From positions 1,984,001 to 2,048,000 of the forward strand of contig NZ_CP033898.1 in assembly GCF_003814005.1 (NCBI RefSeq): DNA of 64,000 nucleotides. The letters run 5' to 3'. Below the pieces are notes generated by a model, which saw only the letters and a program-made list of their open reading frames with translations, was not told the DNA's origin and did no database searches. A program made the translations under genes and the position numbers. This DNA is from Corynebacterium pseudopelargi (lineage in GTDB: Bacteria > Actinomycetota > Actinomycetes > Mycobacteriales > Mycobacteriaceae). Shown piece by piece: positions 7,634-16,939 of the stretch. Positions within the stretch are counted from its first letter, which is position 1, and each line of letters starts with the position of its first letter.

Positions 7634-9682
7634 CTACTTGGCCACGGGTTCTCGGTTTCCTAGGCGAACCTTCTTCACCTCGCGCGCCTGCTCTACATCT
7701 GAATCCTTGAATCCGAAGAGGTAGGTCAGCGTGAAGGAAACGACCAGTGCCACAGCAGAGGCGATGAGGAAGCCCCAGAAGCTGAAGTCCAGGCCATCGG
7801 GGTTAACAAAGGAAGTAAAGCCGATGAGCGAGCCGGTAAAGCCCCACATGTTCACGTTGAACAGGCCGGTGAGCAAACCGCCGGCGGCACCACCGATGGA
7901 GGCCATGATGAAGGTGCGGCCATATTTCAGGTTCAGACCGTACATGGCGGGCTCGGTAACACCGCAGAAGGCGGAGATAGTGGCAGGACCTGCCAGGCCT
8001 TTGATCTTTTGGATCTTGGACTTGACCAGGATTGCCAGTGCCGCACCACCTTGAGCAACCATGGTGGCGGAGATGATGGCGTTGAGGTAGGAGTGGCCGG
8101 TGTTGGCGATGTCTTGTGCCACCAGCGGAATCACGGCCCAGTGCAGACCGAAGATCACCAGCACCTGATAGAAACCACCGATGAACAAACCTGAGATGGT
8201 TGGCGAGAGGCTGTAGAGCCACTGGATAGCGTTGGCAATACCACCGGAGATGAGCATCACCACGGGGCCAAGTACCAAGAGGATGGCCAGCGAAACAATC
8301 ACTACCTCAAGCAGCGGCACGAAAATCATGCGCACGGTGTTGGGCACAATCTTCTTCAACCACGGTTCCACCTTGGAAGCCACCCAGGCGGCCACGATGA
8401 TCGGGAAGATCGAGTAGGAGTAGCTGGCAATGTTGATGGGCAGGCCGAAGAAATCGCCGTTGAGCGGCACAGAAAGGAAGTCGCGGGAGGCTTCTTGGCC
8501 GGAGAGATCCACAATGGATGGGTGGGTAAGCACACCACCGATGATGGCCACGATAATCGGATCGGCACCTAGGCGTTTCGCAGCGGTAAAGCCGACGAAA
8601 ATCGGCAGGAAGTAGAACACCGAGTCGCTCATGGCGTTGATGATCTGGAAGGTATTGGAATCCTGCGTCGTCACATTGAATGTGGTGAGCAGCGAAAGAA
8701 TACCCTTGATAATGCCGGATGCGGCAAGCAAGCCGATGATCGGAATCATCGAACCGGTAATCACGCCGATCAAAGAGCTAAAGCCCTGCTTGACCCAACC
8801 GATAGCAGAGTCGGGCCGTGGCTTTTGTTCTACTGCTTCTTGCTCGCCTGCAGCTTTGTCCTCGCCAAGCTGCTTGACGATGGCATCGTAGACATCTTCA
8901 ACATCCGGGCCAATCACGACCTGGTACTGTCCACCGGCCTTGACCACGTCGATCACGCCGTCGAGATCTGCAACGGCAGCGTCGTTGGCCTTGGATTCAT
9001 CGTGGAGATAGAAACGCTCACGGGTGATGCAGTGCGTCACCGACTTGACGTTTTCCTTGCCGCCGATGAGGTTCAGGATGTCCCACGCCAGGGCATCAAA
9101 ACCGCTGAGTTCTGCGGGGCGCTGCTGTGCTACTGCTTTGCCGGAATCCTGCTTATCGGCCGTGGCAGCACCTGCGGCACCTGCACCAGCAGCGGCGGCG
9201 GCTGGCTTGGCCGACCGAAGCGTGACCTCTACGGCAACCTCGCCTGCTTGCACCTGGTGTTCTTCTACCTCGATGGCTTCCAACTTCTTCTTAGAGTTGG
9301 TCACCGCGACGATGATGGTGGTGTTCTTGCCGGCATCCTCGATGGCCTTGGTGTCCATGGTGCCAAAGACTTCGCCGGCTTCTACCTGTGCACCGCGCTC
9401 AACGTTGAGCTTAAAGGGCTTGCCTTCAAGCTCCACGGTGTCGATACCCAGGTGTACGAGAAGGTCGAGGCCTTCTTCGGTACGAATGCCGATGGCGTGG
9501 CCGGTTTTTGCCACCATGGTGATTTTGCCGGCCACGGGGGTACGCATCTCACCCGATGCTGGGTTGGCTACACCAAATCCATCGCCTACGCCTTGAGAGG
9601 CAAAGACTTTATCGGGTACTTGGCCGATCGGGATGATGGTGCCACTTGCTGGGCTCAGCAGCCGCACGGAGTGTTCGCTCAT
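7634..9682 (-). CDS. treB: Trehalose-type PTS EIIABC permease
   Basis: 682-aa phosphotransferase permease of the glucose-sucrose family with domain order A-B-C. EIIA occupies about residues 1-150, with the phospho-His in LLVHLGIDT (His77). An Ala-rich linker follows (about 157-190). EIIB carries the phospho-Cys in THCITRERF (Cys218). EIIC has about ten membrane segments from residue 300 on. It phosphorylates its sugar during uptake using HPr-P. Specificity for trehalose is inferred from the adjacent treC. An A-B-C order is uncommon in this family, where IIBC or IIBCA is usual. It sits 26 bp downstream of treC in one operon. Confidence 0.82.
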   Translation of the reverse strand: MSEHSVRLLSPASGTIIPIGQVPDKVFASQGVGDGFGVANPASGEMRTPVAGKITMVAKTGHAIGIRTEEGLDLLVHLGIDTVELEGKPFKLNVERGAQVEAGEVFGTMDTKAIEDAGKNTTIIVAVTNSKKKLEAIEVEEHQVQAGEVAVEVTLRSAKPAAAAAGAGAAGAATADKQDSGKAVAQQRPAELSGFDALAWDILNLIGGKENVKSVTHCITRERFYLHDESKANDAAVADLDGVIDVVKAGGQYQVVIGPDVEDVYDAIVKQLGEDKAAGEQEAVEQKPRPDSAIGWVKQGFSSLIGVITGSMIPIIGLLAASGIIKGILSLLTTFNVTTQDSNTFQIINAMSDSVFYFLPIFVGFTAAKRLGADPIIVAIIGGVLTHPSIVDLSGQEASRDFLSVPLNGDFFGLPINIASYSYSIFPIIVAAWVASKVEPWLKKIVPNTVRMIFVPLLEVVIVSLAILLVLGPVVMLISGGIANAIQWLYSLSPTISGLFIGGFYQVLVIFGLHWAVIPLVAQDIANTGHSYLNAIISATMVAQGGAALAILVKSKIQKIKGLAGPATISAFCGVTEPAMYGLNLKYGRTFIMASIGGAAGGLLTGLFNVNMWGFTGSLIGFTSFVNPDGLDFSFWGFLIASAVALVVSFTLTYLFGFKDSDVEQAREVKKVRLGNREPVAK

Positions 9683-9708
9683 GAGGAATCTTTCTTCTTC
9701 GGAGGGGA

Positions 9709-11361
9709 CTACTTGAGTAATGCGATGGTTTCATAAGCCCGCAGCGTCATCGTCGCCGCCGGCTTGGGGTCTTGGTAGTTGTGCACGAGCACCGTTGCAT
9801 CGAGCATCGCTTCTGGCACCTGCACCGAGGCTGGCTCGCCGGTGAGGTTTGCTAGCACCAGCAGGCGTTGCTGCTCATATTCACGCCAATAGGCAAACAC
9901 CTGCTCGTGTTCGAGCGCATAGGGTGCGTAGCTACCTTCGGCAATGATCGGCATGGTGTGTCGCAACTCGATCAGGCGTTGATAAAACGGCAGGATCTCG
10001 CCGCTTGCCTGCTCGGCTTCAACGTTGATCTCTTCTTGGCGGGTGGGCTCAAGCCAGGGTTGCACGCTGCTAAAGCCTGCGTACTTGCTGCTATCCCACT
10101 GCATGGGTGTGCGGGAGTTGTCGCGGGCTTTGGCATGCACGATCTCAAATGCGCCTTGCTCGCTGTGTCCTGCCTGCAGTAGGGCGTGATAGGCGTTGCG
10201 GGCTTCTACATCTACATATTGTTCGATGCTGGTGTAGCGCGGGTCGGTCATGCCGATTTCTTCGCCCTGGTACACAAAGGGTGTGCCGCGCAAAAGGTGA
10301 ATTACTGCGGCGAGCATGGTGGCGGTGTGCACGCGCCCTTGGCCTGCATCCCCGAAGCGGTCGATGGCGCGGGGCTGGTCGTGGTTGTTCCAAAACAGTG
10401 CATTCCAGCCGCCGCCTTCTTGCATGCCCAGTGCCCACTCGTTGAGGATCTTTTTTAGCGCCACGATATCTGCGGGAACCTTGGACCATTTCTGGCCTTG
10501 GTCATAATCCACTTTGAGGTGGTGGAAGTTAAACACCATGTTCAGTTCGTGGTTTTCGGGCTTGGAGTACGCGATGCAGCGTTCGATGCTGGTAGAAGAC
10601 ATCTCGCCTACTGTCACGGCATCGGGGTCTTGACCAAAGCTTCGGCGGTTGAGCTCTTGAAGGAAGCGATCTACATGCACGCCATCGGTGTACATCACGC
10701 GGTCATCCACACCGGCTGGTGCTGATTCCAGTTCGGGTTCTTTGCCGATGAGGTTGATCACGTCGAAGCGGAATCCTCGCACGCCTTTTTCGCGCCAAAA
10801 GTTCACAATATTGGCGGCTTCTTCTCGCACCTTGGGGTTGTGCCAGTTGAGGTCTGCTTGGGTGGGGTCGAAAAGGTGCAGATAGTATTTGCCGGTATCG
10901 CCGAAGGGTGCCCAGGCAGGCCCGCCGAATTTGGATACCCAGTTGGTGGGTAGTTCGCCTTCTGGGGCTTCGCGGATGATGTAGCAGTCTTGGTATTCCT
11001 GCTCACCTGCGAGTGCTCGCTGGAACCATTCGTGTTCGGTGGAGGTGTGGTTGAGCACCATATCGAACATCACGCCGATGTTGTGTTCTGCAAGGGCCTG
11101 GATGAGTTCTTCAACGTCTTCCATGGTGCCCATGGCTGGGTCTACTTCGTAGTAGTTGGCAATGTCGTAGCCATTGTCGCGCCCTGGTGAGACAAAGAAG
11201 GGGTTAAACCACACCATGTCGATGCCAAGCGAGGCGATATAGGGCACCTTTTCAATCACACCGCGTAAGTCACCTACCCCGTCCCCGTTGGAATCATAGA
11301 AGGACTTTGGGTAGATCTGGTAGATCACCTTATCGCGAAAGCTCCTGGTCAAGGCGCTCAT
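9709..11361 (-). CDS. treC: Trehalose-6-phosphate hydrolase (GH13)
   Basis: 550-aa alpha-amylase-family hydrolase, closely like E. coli TreC in length and motifs: VIYQIYPKSF near the start, DMVLNHTS, the nucleophile Asp in GFRFDVINL, the acid Glu in GEMSST and the stabilising Asp in NNHDQPR. It should split imported trehalose-6-phosphate into glucose and glucose-6-phosphate. A related oligo-1,6-glucosidase role is the main alternative. AGGAG sits directly against the ATG at 11361, too close for that start. A TTG at 11352 would have 9-bp spacing and may be the real start. Confidence 0.85.
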   Translation of the reverse strand: MSALTRSFRDKVIYQIYPKSFYDSNGDGVGDLRGVIEKVPYIASLGIDMVWFNPFFVSPGRDNGYDIANYYEVDPAMGTMEDVEELIQALAEHNIGVMFDMVLNHTSTEHEWFQRALAGEQEYQDCYIIREAPEGELPTNWVSKFGGPAWAPFGDTGKYYLHLFDPTQADLNWHNPKVREEAANIVNFWREKGVRGFRFDVINLIGKEPELESAPAGVDDRVMYTDGVHVDRFLQELNRRSFGQDPDAVTVGEMSSTSIERCIAYSKPENHELNMVFNFHHLKVDYDQGQKWSKVPADIVALKKILNEWALGMQEGGGWNALFWNNHDQPRAIDRFGDAGQGRVHTATMLAAVIHLLRGTPFVYQGEEIGMTDPRYTSIEQYVDVEARNAYHALLQAGHSEQGAFEIVHAKARDNSRTPMQWDSSKYAGFSSVQPWLEPTRQEEINVEAEQASGEILPFYQRLIELRHTMPIIAEGSYAPYALEHEQVFAYWREYEQQRLLVLANLTGEPASVQVPEAMLDATVLVHNYQDPKPAATMTLRAYETIALLK

Positions 11362-11443
11362 CTCCTAGCGTTGCTCCCTCTGTGCTGCCCAGGGGCAGTC
11401 CTGGGCAGGAGGCGAAGTTGGTTTTGTTCCGATAAGCCTAGCA

Positions 11444-11482
11444 TTGGGTCACATCCACAACCCGGCGCGAGTTGGGTCACAT
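11444..11482 (-). promoter_or_regulatory. Two direct TTGGGTCACAT repeats upstream of treC
   Basis: TTGGGTCACAT occurs exactly at 11444-11454 and 11472-11482, 28 bp apart, about 80-120 bp upstream of treC. The spacing is near an integral number of helical turns, which suits a regulator bound to one DNA face. The 293 bp between treC and the next terminator hold no convincing gene. Regulator identity is unknown. Confidence 0.4.
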
Positions 11483-11654
11483 AAACCTATCGGGGTAGCA
11501 ATCCCACAAGCAACAACATTGTGCATTGGTGAATAGCGTTCAAGAGCAGGGGTAAATGGGTGGGGTGTGCGAGTGCTTTTCTTCTCCAGCGTGAAATCCC
11601 CCTCTTTCCCAAGAACACCGCCACCCATGCACTGTTGCTTGAACATAAAAGAAA

Positions 11655-11681
11655 CCGAGCGGATGTTCACATCACGCTCGG
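11655..11681 (-). terminator. Terminator after the DUF4230 gene
   Basis: CCGAGCG / CGCTCGG hairpin with a 13-base loop. On the minus strand it is followed by GTTTCTTTT. Confidence 0.7.
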
Positions 11682-11687
11682 CTGGGG

Positions 11688-12308
11688 CTATTTGGTTTCT
11701 ACCTTCACGGCATAGTCTTGCTTATCTGAGCCCTCGATAAAGGCCTCTGTTTGGCTTTTCATCAGCGTTTTTACTCGCTGCGATGCTCGATCTAGCAGGT
11801 GTTCTTTCTTGGCCTTTTTCTCGGCTTCTTTTTCCTGGGTATCGAGGAATTCGGTGAGGTCATCCACCTTGAGCTGGTTTAAGGGGTTAAAGCTTTGGTC
11901 ATATACCACCACCGAGGAGGGTTCGATCTCGCTGGAAAGAATTTGCACCTTCGGCGCTTTGACGGTGATGGTGCGCTCGGCATCGTTGATATCTACATCG
12001 ACCTTGTCAAAGTTTTTCAGGCCGGCTTTTACCACGCCGTCGTAGGCAACAAGGAAGTTCTTGCCGGTCAGCGGGATGCGAATACCCAATGCTTTGAGGC
12101 CGTCTTCTTCAAAGCGCCCCACATTGGAATAGGTGTATTGCTCTACAGCTAATTCCGAAATATCTTCTAGCTGCCCGCCGATTCCCGTGGAGGTGATGGT
12201 GCGGTTAGGGTCGCCGATGATTCCAGCTTTGTTAAGCCCAATAAAACCGGCGACCGCCACCACGGCCCCAATGATGAGTGCAACGGCAATTTTTGCAGCA
12301 TTTTTCAT
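11688..12308 (-). CDS. Membrane-anchored DUF4230 protein
   Basis: 206-aa protein with one N-terminal membrane segment (about residues 6-24) and an extracytoplasmic body that fits DUF4230, a family of unknown function. The C-terminal third is rich in Lys and Glu (EKEAEKKAKKEH) and probably helical. The ATG at 12308 has an AAAGGG ribosome binding site; an upstream in-frame start lacks one. It is monocistronic, between KipA and its own terminator. No biochemical role can be assigned. Confidence 0.65.
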   Translation of the reverse strand: MKNAAKIAVALIIGAVVAVAGFIGLNKAGIIGDPNRTITSTGIGGQLEDISELAVEQYTYSNVGRFEEDGLKALGIRIPLTGKNFLVAYDGVVKAGLKNFDKVDVDINDAERTITVKAPKVQILSSEIEPSSVVVYDQSFNPLNQLKVDDLTEFLDTQEKEAEKKAKKEHLLDRASQRVKTLMKSQTEAFIEGSDKQDYAVKVETK

Positions 12309-12407
12309 TGCTATCCCTTTCAAGAGGAAGTATAAACATTCAGCAATATATCATTGCTTGTCGACGTTCCCCTGCCCAGCAGCAGCAATGTTGCAAAAAA
12401 GTTACCT

Positions 12408-13370
12408 TTAGGGGTGGAACATATCTACCAATTCCCTGGCTTGCTTGCGCAATGCAAGGGCGGTATCCATATCCACCTCCACAAAGCGAGTCTTAGTACC
12501 TGCCGCAGCCCTGGCCACCACATCCATGTCACTACTAATTACGGTGCCCACCATGGCGTAGCCGCCACCGGATACCGCATCACGGTGCAAAAGAATGGGC
12601 TGGGTGCCACCAGGAATTTGGATTGAGCCCACCGCATAGCCTGCATCCACAATGTTGGAAGGGTCGCTGCCTGCACCAAATTTCGGCTCGCGTTCAGCCC
12701 ACATCACACCGGGGCCTTCATATCGCAAGCCCATGCGGTCGGCGGTGGGGGTCAGCGTCCATTCCGATTCCACGAGGTTACGCCACCCCTCCTCGGTGAG
12801 GTAGTGATCATAGAGGCCTCGAAGAATACGAACCTCTTGCTCCTTGGAAAAGGTCGGGCGCAATTTTTCTGCCAGGTACATCAGCTTTGGCAGATCCTTT
12901 TGGGGCGCGCCAATGGGAATCACATCGCCTGACTCTAACCTGCGGCCATTAATACCACCTAAGCGGCCAAGCACATAGGTAGAACGAGAGCCCAGCACCT
13001 CTGGCACATCGATGCCACCGCGAAACGCTAGATAAAAGCGGATGCCTTCTGCTAAATCGCCAAAGCTAATCTCATCATCGGGGCGTAGGTGCAGGCGGTG
13101 CCACATTGGCTGCGTGCGCCCATTTACCTTCACCTCTACCGGAGCACCGGTGACGGCCAACTCCGTGTAATCATCTACCACGAGGGTGGGTCCTGTGTAG
13201 GTACATTCCAGCACGGCGGAATCGCGGTGATTACCCACGAGCGCATTGGCAATTTGTGCGGAAAGTTGATCAGCGGATCCTGATTGAGGGATGCCCAGGT
13301 GGTAGTAGCCGGTTCGACCCTGGTCTTGCACAGTGGTGCTCAAGCCGGGTTCAAGCACATTAATCTGCAT
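12408..13370 (-). CDS. pxpC: 5-oxoprolinase subunit C (KipA / biotin-dependent carboxylase-like)
   Basis: 320-aa protein of the KipA/allophanate-hydrolase-subunit-2 family, with the N-terminal signature VLEPGLSTTVQDQGRTGY and the following GIPQSGSAD. With PxpA and PxpB it forms the ATP-dependent prokaryotic 5-oxoprolinase that opens 5-oxoproline to glutamate. The ATG at 13370 has GGAGAG six bases upstream and overlaps the end of kipI. It is the last gene of the ycsF-kipI-kipA operon. Confidence 0.82.
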   Translation of the reverse strand: MQINVLEPGLSTTVQDQGRTGYYHLGIPQSGSADQLSAQIANALVGNHRDSAVLECTYTGPTLVVDDYTELAVTGAPVEVKVNGRTQPMWHRLHLRPDDEISFGDLAEGIRFYLAFRGGIDVPEVLGSRSTYVLGRLGGINGRRLESGDVIPIGAPQKDLPKLMYLAEKLRPTFSKEQEVRILRGLYDHYLTEEGWRNLVESEWTLTPTADRMGLRYEGPGVMWAEREPKFGAGSDPSNIVDAGYAVGSIQIPGGTQPILLHRDAVSGGGYAMVGTVISSDMDVVARAAAGTKTRFVEVDMDTALALRKQARELVDMFHP

Positions 13371-14286
13371 ATAACTCTCCAATCAGACGCTCATTGAGCT
13401 TGTGGCGATCCGCCAGGGCCTCACTGATATCGAAGCTGACGTCTTTCATGCGGTAGTTGTAATTACCGGCGTCTACGTCCTGCTGGATTTGGCGATACTC
13501 CGCTTCTTCTACAGGCCTGAACTTCACAATGTCGCCGGGGCGGAACAAGATCATGAAATCTTCAAAGTCTGGCAATTGCTGTTCTGGGTCATAAATGGGC
13601 GCAGCAGCAATACCGAACATCTGATACCCGCCTGCTCCTCGCACGGAATAGATGCAGGCAAAGCAGCCGCCGTGGCCAACCGTCAGCGCGGGAGTATCGG
13701 TGCGCGGGCTTAAGTACTTCGGCACTTCTAGCTGCTCTTCGCGATCGACAAGCTGGAACATAAACGGCAACCCGGCCACAAAGCCAACCATGGTCACAAG
13801 CCAAGGAGACTCATGGTGGGCGCGGATAAAGGCCTCGGCATTTTCAAGGTCATTGATGGCAGCGGCATAGTCGAGGTCCGTGCCGGAGGGGTCTTGGTGG
13901 TAGCCCTCGCGAAAGCGCGCTACAACCTCAGAGGTATAGGGATCGGAGTACCATACCGGCACCTCGATAATGCGGGTGTGTACCCGCCCGCCTTCATCGG
14001 CTGCCTCGCGCTCAAATTCCCGGATTCGCTTTTCCAACTCAAAGGGGTGCATGACCTCGGGATCGATCCGAAGCAGCAAGGATGCATTGGCGGGGCAGAT
14101 ATCAATCACGCCCGCTAATTGCCCGGATGCTCTGGCTTCGGCCACCTTCCTGGCAATGGCGGTCACGCGGAAATTGGCCGCCAGCGACATCTCATCGCTG
14201 ACTTCCACAAAGACGAATTCATCGCCACCGAAGGTGATGCGAGCCTCGCCCAAAGATTCCATGGTGATGTTGTGTGGATCGCTCAT
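13360..14286 (-). CDS. pxpB: 5-oxoprolinase subunit B (KipI family)
   Basis: 308-aa KipI/allophanate-hydrolase-subunit-1 family protein. The C-terminal cyclophilin-like half has the family motifs GFVAGLPFM, YLSPRTDTPA and GGYQMFGIAAAP. It is somewhat longer than B. subtilis KipI (about 240 aa) because of an N-terminal extension. The ATG at 14286 overlaps the ycsF stop by four bases (ATGA), which fixes the start over a longer upstream reading. It works with PxpA and PxpC in 5-oxoproline cleavage. Confidence 0.82.
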   Translation of the reverse strand: MSDPHNITMESLGEARITFGGDEFVFVEVSDEMSLAANFRVTAIARKVAEARASGQLAGVIDICPANASLLLRIDPEVMHPFELEKRIREFEREAADEGGRVHTRIIEVPVWYSDPYTSEVVARFREGYHQDPSGTDLDYAAAINDLENAEAFIRAHHESPWLVTMVGFVAGLPFMFQLVDREEQLEVPKYLSPRTDTPALTVGHGGCFACIYSVRGAGGYQMFGIAAAPIYDPEQQLPDFEDFMILFRPGDIVKFRPVEEAEYRQIQQDVDAGNYNYRMKDVSFDISEALADRHKLNERLIGELYAD

Positions 14287-15014
14287 GCGCGTTCCTTCCC
14301 ATAAGCATCGAGTACCTCGCGGCAGCGCTGCGCGATCTGCACGGAGTGCCCGCCATCTGAGTGAATACACACGCTGCTAAAACGAACGGGCACGGCGGTG
14401 CCATCCTCGGCAGCAATAGTGGACTGCTCAAGGGCTTGGTTTAGACGCTGCGCCACCTGCTCTGGAGTTTTTTCTTCCGGTTGCGGGCGGATTAGCAGGT
14501 TACCTTCATTGTCATAGTCCAGATCGACGTAGAGCTCTGGCACAAAGCCCACCCCTTCGGCTTCACACACCTGCTCATGAGCGGTGCCGGCAAGGCCAAA
14601 GAAGGGAACCTCAAAGGTCTTGCACACTGCGGCGGCTGCCTCCATGAGCTTGGCATCGCGGGCGAGCATGCCGTAGAGCGCGCCGTGGGGCTTGATGTGG
14701 TTCAGCGGCAGATCGGCGGCATCTAAAAAGGCCTTGAGCGCACCGGTTTGATAGGTGATTAAACGGCGCACATCAGCCGGGTCAAGGTTCATGGCACGGC
14801 GTCCAAAGCCGGCAAGGTCAGGCAGACCGGGGTGCGCGCCCACCGCTACTGCGTGCTCTTTGGCCAAGTGCACGGTACGTTCCATTTCCGCCGGGTCACC
14901 AGCGTGGAAGCCGCAGGCGACATTGGCTACGTCGATAAGCTGCATCAAAGCAGCGTCATTGCCGAAGCTGTGGCGGCCGATCCCCTCACCCAAGTCAGCA
15001 TTTAGCGTTAACAA
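14283..15014 (-). CDS. pxpA: 5-oxoprolinase subunit A (LamB/YcsF family)
   Basis: About 244 aa, LamB/YcsF family, with the diagnostic motifs LNADLGEG at the start, NVACGFHAGDP, GAHPGLPD and HIKPHGALY. The TTG at 15014 is chosen because it places the start next to LTLNADLGEG as in relatives and has AGAGG upstream; the longer reading extends into the divergent promoter region. First gene of the pxpA-B-C operon and divergent from a PucR-type regulator, which probably controls it. Confidence 0.8.
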   Translation of the reverse strand: MLTLNADLGEGIGRHSFGNDAALMQLIDVANVACGFHAGDPAEMERTVHLAKEHAVAVGAHPGLPDLAGFGRRAMNLDPADVRRLITYQTGALKAFLDAADLPLNHIKPHGALYGMLARDAKLMEAAAAVCKTFEVPFFGLAGTAHEQVCEAEGVGFVPELYVDLDYDNEGNLLIRPQPEEKTPEQVAQRLNQALEQSTIAAEDGTAVPVRFSSVCIHSDGGHSVQIAQRCREVLDAYGKERA

Positions 15015-15170
15015 CTCGCGTTCACCTCTTCTGTGATGGTCGCAGCAACTTAGTTGCGCAGTGTCTAGTACCACATATTTTGTATGGCGCCCGCCCACCG
15101 GAGCCATATACATTAAGGACAACTTTAGGAATCTTTTTATCCACACTGTCTACTGCTTATTGGGAAGATC

Positions 15171-16622
15171 TTGGAAACTTCTTTTATTAACTTGCAGTGG
15201 CTGCTTAGCCAACAACAGCTCAACCTGCAGCTTCACTGCGATTCGGAACAAGAAATCCACGTGGTACAACCCACCGAGCTGCTCGACCCAACCCCCTTCC
15301 TCCAACCCAACGCCCTCGTGCTTTTGGTGGGCCTGGCCTTTGAACATCACCCCGAACACTTCAGCGCCTATGTAGCCAACCTCGCCCAACACCGCGTGAG
15401 CGCAATCGGCTTTGGCACGGGATTGGTATTTGAGCAGGTGCCCGAGGCCTTAATCCAGGCAGCCCAACGCGAAGGCATCGGGCTATTCGAGGTGCCCAGA
15501 GATACCCCCTTTGTTTCAATCAGCAGCTTGATTGCTAGGGAATTTCGCCACCGAGCCACCAGCCAGCAGCGCGCGCTTTATGCCTCTCAAACCGCGCTGC
15601 AGCACGCGGCCATGCAAGAAGGCCTTCAGGGTGTGATGCTCAAACTGGCCCAAAGCCTCAATTTGGCCGCGGTCCTTCGCGATAGTGATCAGCGCATCCT
15701 TGCCCAGGCTGATCCGCGAGGAGTGCGATCCTCTGATACCGCCTTGCGCATGGTTCAGCATCGCCTCACCCCCATCGGCGATCGAGCCATTGAGCTTGCC
15801 ACCTACCGCGAAACAGCGCTGAATAGTTTTGATCGCGCCATGATTAAGCAGGCATGCAGGCTGTGCGATTTGCTCTTGCAGCGCCCCGAGCAACTCAGAG
15901 CAGCGCGCAGCATGCTCAATGAATTGGCCTTAAAAGTGTTACTTGGGCAAACCACCGACCCAAGCTCTTTAGATGCAATTTTTAATCGCATTGCCGATGG
16001 CTCAGGGCGCGTGCGCCCCGTGCTGATCCACTCCAATGATCCTCAACAAATTGCCAAAGCACTAAGCACCGTGGATCAGGAATTACGCCTGGTAGAACGC
16101 GAATTATGCACTGTGAGTTTTGGCGAAGACGCAGCACTCGTGCTCTTTCGCGGCAATCGCAGCGCAAAGAATATCCTCACGCTTTTTCGCGAACACACCC
16201 AAAAACTACGCATCGGTATCGATGTGGAACAACCGTGGGCAGAAATTACTAAAGAATCGCTCTACCACCTGCTCACCTCGGTGCGAGCTTTAAAGCTGGG
16301 GGAACACTTCAGCGCCCAAACCAATAGGATGCTGTGGACCCAAGACCCAGCCGTGCGCGCCGCCTTGGATTTTCGAGCCCAAGAAACCATCGAGCGGCTC
16401 AAGGTATATGACCAGCAAAACCGCACCGAGCTCTACCGCACCCTGGCGGTGTACCTCCAGCAGGGCAATTCCATTGCCAGGGCCGCAGAGGTGCTCGGCA
16501 TTCACCGCCACACCGTGCGCACCCGCGTGGGCTTAGCAGCGCAGGTATGCGAGGCCGATCTTTCAGATCCGGTCAGTTGCGCAGAATTGCTCCTGCTGGT
16601 GATTAGCCGGCAGGAGCATTAA
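15171..16622 (+). CDS. PucR-family transcriptional regulator
   Basis: About 483 aa. The N-terminal half matches a PucR-type sensor domain (QREGIGLFEVPRDTPF). The C-terminus has the PucR helix-turn-helix, QQGNSIARAAEVLGIHRHTV and following residues. These regulators usually control purine, amide or amino-acid catabolism. It diverges from the 5-oxoprolinase operon across about 155 bp, so control of that operon is a reasonable inference. The TTG at 15171 is preceded by GGGAAG at short spacing; the exact start is uncertain. It converges with the glpD operon, leaving only 14 bp. Confidence 0.78.
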   Translation: METSFINLQWLLSQQQLNLQLHCDSEQEIHVVQPTELLDPTPFLQPNALVLLVGLAFEHHPEHFSAYVANLAQHRVSAIGFGTGLVFEQVPEALIQAAQREGIGLFEVPRDTPFVSISSLIAREFRHRATSQQRALYASQTALQHAAMQEGLQGVMLKLAQSLNLAAVLRDSDQRILAQADPRGVRSSDTALRMVQHRLTPIGDRAIELATYRETALNSFDRAMIKQACRLCDLLLQRPEQLRAARSMLNELALKVLLGQTTDPSSLDAIFNRIADGSGRVRPVLIHSNDPQQIAKALSTVDQELRLVERELCTVSFGEDAALVLFRGNRSAKNILTLFREHTQKLRIGIDVEQPWAEITKESLYHLLTSVRALKLGEHFSAQTNRMLWTQDPAVRAALDFRAQETIERLKVYDQQNRTELYRTLAVYLQQGNSIARAAEVLGIHRHTVRTRVGLAAQVCEADLSDPVSCAELLLLVISRQEH

Positions 16623-16636
16623 TTACAAAGGCGGTG

Positions 16637-16939
16637 CTAGTTGCTGATCTTGATGGTGGTGGCCTGATCGGGGGTCACACCAGCAATGGCACTGGCAGCC
16701 TGGATACCACTGAGGCGGTGGAATTCTAGTGGCGCAGGGACTCCGGCTGCCTGGTGGGCGGCCTCAAGCCCTACGGCCTTTTCGCTGCTGCTTGGAGCAT
16801 CTTTATGTGAAGAAGACGTCCTTGCAATGGCAAATTGGATCACTCGGGCTACTGCACCGGGGTGTTGCACCTGTGCCCAGGCCAGCCCGCGGCCGATGAA
16901 TTTACGCCCTACCCGATCGGCGACGTTGCGCTTGCTCAT
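16637..16939 (-). CDS. Small hypothetical protein coupled to glpD
   Basis: 100-aa protein I do not recognise. It begins by ATGA overlap with the glpD stop, which supports real translation. The N-terminal half is basic (MSKRNVADRVGRKFIGRG), the middle is Ser- and Glu-rich, and no membrane segment is evident. It may be a small accessory to glpD or a chance extension. The overlap and the lack of a longer competing frame favour coding. Confidence 0.45.
   Translation of the reverse strand: MSKRNVADRVGRKFIGRGLAWAQVQHPGAVARVIQFAIARTSSSHKDAPSSSEKAVGLEAAHQAAGVPAPLEFHRLSGIQAASAIAGVTPDQATTIKISN

Noticed and set aside
8825..9736. Plus-strand open frame of 303 codons opposite treB
   Set aside because: It runs across the EIIA and EIIB domains of treB, whose active-site residues are intact on the minus strand.
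11449..11670. Small minus-strand frame of 73 codons upstream of treC
   Set aside because: It overlaps the preceding terminator and the direct-repeat control region and has no convincing ribosome binding site.
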